The position numbers were made by a program, and so were the translations under genes. 18,135 bases of DNA from JAEHDI01 sp035455185 (GTDB lineage Bacteria; Acidobacteriota; Terriglobia; Bryobacterales; Bryobacteraceae), in the NCBI GenBank assembly GCA_035455185.1, contig DATIFQ010000508.1:1-18135 (forward strand). The letters run 5' to 3'. Below the pieces are notes generated by a model that worked only from the letters and a program-made list of their open reading frames with translations, was not told where the DNA came from and did no database searches. The first letter of the stretch is position 1. Each line of letters begins with the position of its first letter. This document shows positions 14,609 through 18,135 of this stretch, piece after piece.

Positions 14609-16807
14609 TCGTGCGCGGGGATCGGCAAGATGCTGCCAGCCGTGGTGATGTGCCTCTTTCTCGGCCAGGCGGCCCACGCCGTCCAGATAACCAGCGACGC
14701 CACACCGTGGAAATTGGATATTGGCGACGATGGAAAGCAACTCAAGCTTCTTGTGCACCGTCGTGAAATAGGCCAAGTCTGCGAGTTGTGGTGCTACGAG
14801 GGTGGTCCGTTCCGTTACGGGAAAGCAACGAAACGCGATGACGGCAGCGTCGTCTTTGTTCACAACTCTGGGCGGATGAGGGCTACGACTACCTTCACGC
14901 CGGCGGGACAAGACCGCGTCCTGATGGACATCGTGGTTGAAGGCCCGATCGAGGAACTGCACAGAGTCAGTCTGATGGGACCCTGCATGCAGTTCTGGCA
15001 CTCGGAGGCGTTCAGGCGCCAGGAGACACTTGTCGAGTTCGCCTCACGCTGTTTCCTTTACACGATGCGCGGACCGGTGGGGATGATGGATACGGCTCGC
15101 GGTCAGATGAAAGGCTACAAGCCCGACGCGCCTGAGAACAATCCACCCTGGACGCAGTGGTATGTGCCATTTGGCCGCGCTCACCCAGGCGACATCTGGG
15201 CATTTGGCGCCTCTGGGGACCGGCCCATCCATGACCTTGTCGGCGTCTCCTCCCAGGACCGCAAATGGCTGGCCGCTATTGGCTGTCGCCATACCACGAC
15301 TCTGGGCCAAGGCTGGCACGATTGTATCCATCATGTGCCGGATATGCAGAAGTACTTGGATGCCGGCGCAAGTCGGATTGTCCATCGAAGCGTGCTGTAT
15401 GTCATGCCGAATGACACAGGCAAATTGCTCGAAAGCTTCCGGCAAGATTTCGAGGCGAAGCCGGCTGCCGAAGGGATTTCTGTCTCGGTCGCGAATCATG
15501 GCAGGTTGGCGGTCTCCACTCGATCACCTACCGCTACTCTGTTGGACCTGTCCCTCGTGGTGGACAACGCGGGAAGGCGGCATCGCGCGGTTTGGAAGGC
15601 ATCATCATGGGGCGGTCATGTGAGCGACTGTGGCACCGCACGCCTGTGGGCTTACGCTCACGATGGGGCGGTTGAACTTTGGGCCAGCGCGCCTTCTTCG
15701 ATGCCTCCGGCCCGCGTCGATGCGGCGCTCGGAGGTAAGGGTTGGAGTCTGATTCATGCGCCCAAGGACGTTCCCGCCATCGTGCAACAGTCTCCAGACG
15801 GTGCCTGGACCGCGGCGATGGTGTGGGAGCAGAGGGAGGCGGGTAACCCGGGCACGGGCGTCGCTGCTCCGGGCACACTCAGCTCGGCCGCTGCTTCGGT
15901 TCGCGGGCGGCTCCTCATCTTCAAGGGGAGTGTGGCAGCGCTCCAAGAACGCTGGGTCGAGACGCAACAGGAATGGCGGCACTCCATGCCTTACCGCATG
16001 CCTCCGCGGGAGCAGAAGGAAAAGGTGCAGGCTGGCGGGGTACGCTTTGCGCCCAATGCCGAACCGGACATGACGTACGGTCTGACAATTGTACCGCCTT
16101 GGAAAGACGGGGGCACGTTACACTCCAATTTCCCCGAGCACCTTGAACACGGCGACGTCGGATACGGCATTCTTCGGCACCACAACAAGCGACCCTACCC
16201 GTGGAGAATTGCAGCGGATGGCCGCTCGGCAGACTACGAAGTAGAGAGTCCGGAGTTGCCAGGCGTGATCGTTCGGGCGTCGGCGGTAGCCAAGGGCGAC
16301 GGTGCGCATCTGACTCTGAGAATTACGAACGGGGGCAACAGGAGGCTGGAGCGCGTCAAACCGCTCCTGTGCTTCTGGTATGCGAAATTGACGGGTTTTC
16401 CCACCAGGAACTCGGATAACTTCGAACATACATATGTCGTCGTGGACAACAAGCCAATCCCGCTGGCCGGCATCGCGACAGCCAATCCGGCGGCGACCGC
16501 CAAGGTGGCCTACGTCCACGGTTGCAGCCAGCACGACTGCGACAAGTTCGCACAAAGCCGCGGCGGGTTGATCGATCGTGATATCGACCACGCCTTGATT
16601 GTGGTGACGGCGAGGGATGGGAAGAGAAAAGTCGTCATCACCTTTGCGCCGGGCAAGAGCATCCTGTCAAACAAGTTCATCCCCTGCGCTCACGCCGACC
16701 CGTACTATGGAACCATAGAGCCAGGCGCCTCGGCGGAAGCAACTGGCGAGGTCTACTTCACCGACAAACCGATCGCGGAGATTGTGCGAGCCTTTCCACG
16801 CCGCTAA
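14543..16807 (+). CDS. Large secreted protein of unknown function, fused to a decarboxylase N-terminus
   Basis: The first ~22 codons derive from a decarboxylase, then ATG 14630 opens a signal-peptide-like MLPAVVMCLFLGQAAHA. Translation might start at 14498, 14543 or 14630; only a weak GGGGA (14617-14621) precedes the last. The mature part (~710 aa) looks beta-rich and has no catalytic motif I recognise. Two distant segments look related. One (14945-15445) has RVSLMGPCMQFW, CIHHVP, DAGAS and YVMPNDTGKLLESF. The other (16295-16795) has RVKPLLCFW, CAHADP, EPGAS and VYFTDKPIAEIVRAF. The second half recalls secreted beta-sandwich proteins of Planctomycetes and Acidobacteria with a C-x-H-x-D-P motif (from memory). 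It is rich in Trp, Cys and His. Starting at 14543 would leave the signal segment internal. Function not assigned. Confidence 0.7.
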   Translation, partial: TPEEFRSLGHRLADQIARLLGESCAGIGKMLPAVVMCLFLGQAAHAVQITSDATPWKLDIGDDGKQLKLLVHRREIGQVCELWCYEGGPFRYGKATKRDDGSVVFVHNSGRMRATTTFTPAGQDRVLMDIVVEGPIEELHRVSLMGPCMQFWHSEAFRRQETLVEFASRCFLYTMRGPVGMMDTARGQMKGYKPDAPENNPPWTQWYVPFGRAHPGDIWAFGASGDRPIHDLVGVSSQDRKWLAAIGCRHTTTLGQGWHDCIHHVPDMQKYLDAGASRIVHRSVLYVMPNDTGKLLESFRQDFEAKPAAEGISVSVANHGRLAVSTRSPTATLLDLSLVVDNAGRRHRAVWKASSWGGHVSDCGTARLWAYAHDGAVELWASAPSSMPPARVDAALGGKGWSLIHAPKDVPAIVQQSPDGAWTAAMVWEQREAGNPGTGVAAPGTLSSAAASVRGRLLIFKGSVAALQERWVETQQEWRHSMPYRMPPREQKEKVQAGGVRFAPNAEPDMTYGLTIVPPWKDGGTLHSNFPEHLEHGDVGYGILRHHNKRPYPWRIAADGRSADYEVESPELPGVIVRASAVAKGDGAHLTLRITNGGNRRLERVKPLLCFWYAKLTGFPTRNSDNFEHTYVVVDNKPIPLAGIATANPAATAKVAYVHGCSQHDCDKFAQSRGGLIDRDIDHALIVVTARDGKRKVVITFAPGKSILSNKFIPCAHADPYYGTIEPGASAEATGEVYFTDKPIAEIVRAFPRR

Positions 16808-16982
16808 CACTGGAAAGCGTGCAACGCTTGATCCAGAGCTGTGTAGACCACTACTATACGATGCGGCTGCCCAGCAGGATCGGGTACGTGACGCGCCAGA
16901 GGCCCTACCCAGTCCGGCAACTGCGGAGCCCGCTAGCTGCTGGCCGGGATATGCGGCGATTTGTGTGTCTGCCACCCCTTGG
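16808..16982. other. Convergent intergenic gap
   Basis: Between two converging genes. The only structure seen is a small hairpin AAGCG-TGCAA-CGCTT (16815-16829), 7 nt after the upstream stop codon, with no T-run. It might aid termination, but the evidence is weak. Confidence 0.25.
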
Positions 16983-18135
16983 TCATGGGGCCACGGTGAA
17001 CTGGAGCGCGTTCGATCGCCGGCCGGTCAGGGCGTCCTCCACATAGATGGGGTACTTGCCAGGCTTTGCGTAGAGCTCCCTCGGAACGGTGCATGATACC
17101 GCGGTGGCTCCCGCAACCATCGATGGGAGCCTGCGATCGCCGAGAATGACCACCGACGAGCGCGGTACGTTCTCCGTCTGGAGCCAGATGGCCGACGTGC
17201 CGTCGGGTTGGACATTAAACCGTTGCCCAGCCCTCGTCTGTAGTGGCCCTCCCGCTTTGATCACCAAGTCAGCGAACTTCGCGAATGTCCCGTCGCGCAA
17301 AAAGTAGACGGGCGAAACTTCCCCGACGAGGAGCCTCGCCTTGGTCAGATCGAACTCCTGGACACGGAACTCGAGGTGGGGTTTGTTTGCGAGCGCCTGC
17401 ACCAGCCCGGGGGTGCTGAACGGATCGAGCACCCACTTCCAGTACCACACTATGCTCGGGTCCGCGACCATCAGGGTCAGGGACCGGATCGGCCGGTCCT
17501 TCTCTGGCTCGATCATCGACTGGTAGGCCTGCCGGGCGGCGTTACCGGCGCTGTACCAAAACAGCCCCTCCACGTTGCGCCGCATCACCCAACAGTTCAC
17601 CACGCACACCAGCACGACTGCGGTCCATAGAACAGTCAGGACGCGCCTGGGGCCTTGGCTCCATGCGCTCAGCGAGACAGCCAGGGCCATCGCCACCCCG
17701 GCCAGTGGCACCAGCAAGTAGTACGTCTGTGCCAGGCCCACCAGTAGAGTCGGTGCGATGAAGGCGCCCGTCAGGCACAGCCCGCTCCACACTCGGGCAT
17801 CCCGAACGAGCGCAGGCACCACGGTCACCAGGAACAGCAGCGCTCCGCCGGCCAGGAAGGTACGCTCCCAGGTGTGAGGCGACGGAAGCCCAAACAGCGT
17901 CGCGAAACTGCCGGTACCGTGGATCCACGGGTTTGCCAGTGAGATGTTGAGGAAGTCCCCCGCATACAAGACAAGGTGAGACAGCGCCCGGTTGAGGTCC
18001 AGCGTCGGCGCATAGTTCCCGGCTTGCGCAAAAGGCGTTGTGCCTCGCATGGCGATCCAGCGCGTAATAAAATACACCACCGTAAGGCCACCATACGGGC
18101 TCAACACGCGGAGGAGACGCCTCCAGGAGAACGCC
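16983..18135 (-). CDS. Polytopic membrane protein with C-terminal TIG-like domain (5' end outside window)
   Basis: The frame is open through the right edge, so the N-terminus is missing; the GTG at 18105-18107 is probably internal. The visible 384 residues start AFSWRRLLRVLSPYGGLTVV. Hydrophobic helices follow: YGGLTVVYFITRWIAM, FLAGGALLFLVTVVPALV, GLCLTGAFIAPTLLVGL, TYYLLVPLAGVAMALAVSL and RVLTVLWTAVVLVCVVNCW. A soluble region of about 190 residues comes next. The last ~65 residues (SSVVILGDRRLP ... PGKYPIYVEDALTGRRSN ... LQFTV) resemble an IPT/TIG immunoglobulin-like fold. The membrane part resembles polytopic glycosyltransferase-39-like proteins, but the catalytic N-terminal region is off-window, so this is only a guess. 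Convergent with the secreted fusion gene. Confidence 0.75.
   Translation of the reverse strand, partial: AFSWRRLLRVLSPYGGLTVVYFITRWIAMRGTTPFAQAGNYAPTLDLNRALSHLVLYAGDFLNISLANPWIHGTGSFATLFGLPSPHTWERTFLAGGALLFLVTVVPALVRDARVWSGLCLTGAFIAPTLLVGLAQTYYLLVPLAGVAMALAVSLSAWSQGPRRVLTVLWTAVVLVCVVNCWVMRRNVEGLFWYSAGNAARQAYQSMIEPEKDRPIRSLTLMVADPSIVWYWKWVLDPFSTPGLVQALANKPHLEFRVQEFDLTKARLLVGEVSPVYFLRDGTFAKFADLVIKAGGPLQTRAGQRFNVQPDGTSAIWLQTENVPRSSVVILGDRRLPSMVAGATAVSCTVPRELYAKPGKYPIYVEDALTGRRSNALQFTVAP

Noticed and set aside
1..18135. CRISPR arrays, tRNA/rRNA genes, toxin-antitoxin, retron or phage-defence modules
   Set aside because: No regularly spaced direct repeats, no tRNA-like cloverleaf and no hallmark domains were seen on reading both strands.

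Overview
The window is about 18 kb of GC-rich bacterial DNA. It is most likely from an Acidobacteriota genome of the Solibacter/Bryobacter kind. That call rests on family recall, not a search: an orphan duplicated FtsX/MacB permease without its own ATPase, a large secreted TPR plus 'VWFA-related' protein, a TonB-dependent receptor with an N-terminal carboxypeptidase-regulatory-like domain, and a membrane protein resembling the prefix region of such permeases.

Layout. (1) 1-1503: the 5' part of an ECF sigma factor gene on the minus strand runs off the left edge. Divergent from it are a YCII/DGPF-domain protein and a PhnB-like VOC protein, a familiar partner set. A short AT-rich dyad with a -10-like element lies between the divergent genes. 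(2) 1556-3157: a decayed tail of a dienelactone hydrolase gene (minus), then a secreted HtrA-type serine protease with two PDZ domains (plus). A 106-bp element with 17-bp inverted ends and a central hairpin starts at the protease stop codon. (3) 3269-7081: a 1270-aa secreted TPR/VWA protein (minus). (4) 7373-12287: the orphan permease, then a TonB-dependent receptor with a recognisable -10 box and an upstream dyad. (5) 12363-13274: a four-helix membrane protein with a C-terminal zinc-ribbon-like knuckle (minus). (6) 13450-14490: a broken insertion sequence (IS1202/ISNCY-like transposase) and leftover DNA. (7) 14543-16807: a large secreted protein of unknown function, whose 5' end is fused in frame to the first ~22 codons of a PLP-dependent decarboxylase gene. 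(8) 16983-18135: the C-terminal part of a polytopic membrane protein with a TIG-like end (minus), cut by the right edge.

The genes do not form one pathway. Most products face the cell envelope (protease, VWA scaffold, permease, TonB receptor, two membrane proteins, one secreted beta-rich protein). The region carries several scars of rearrangement: a hydrolase remnant, a MITE-like repeat, a dead transposase and a decarboxylase fusion. I see no CRISPR array, tRNA, rRNA or recognisable new defence system. The least-explained items are the fused secreted protein with an apparent internal duplication and the 106-bp inverted-repeat element.
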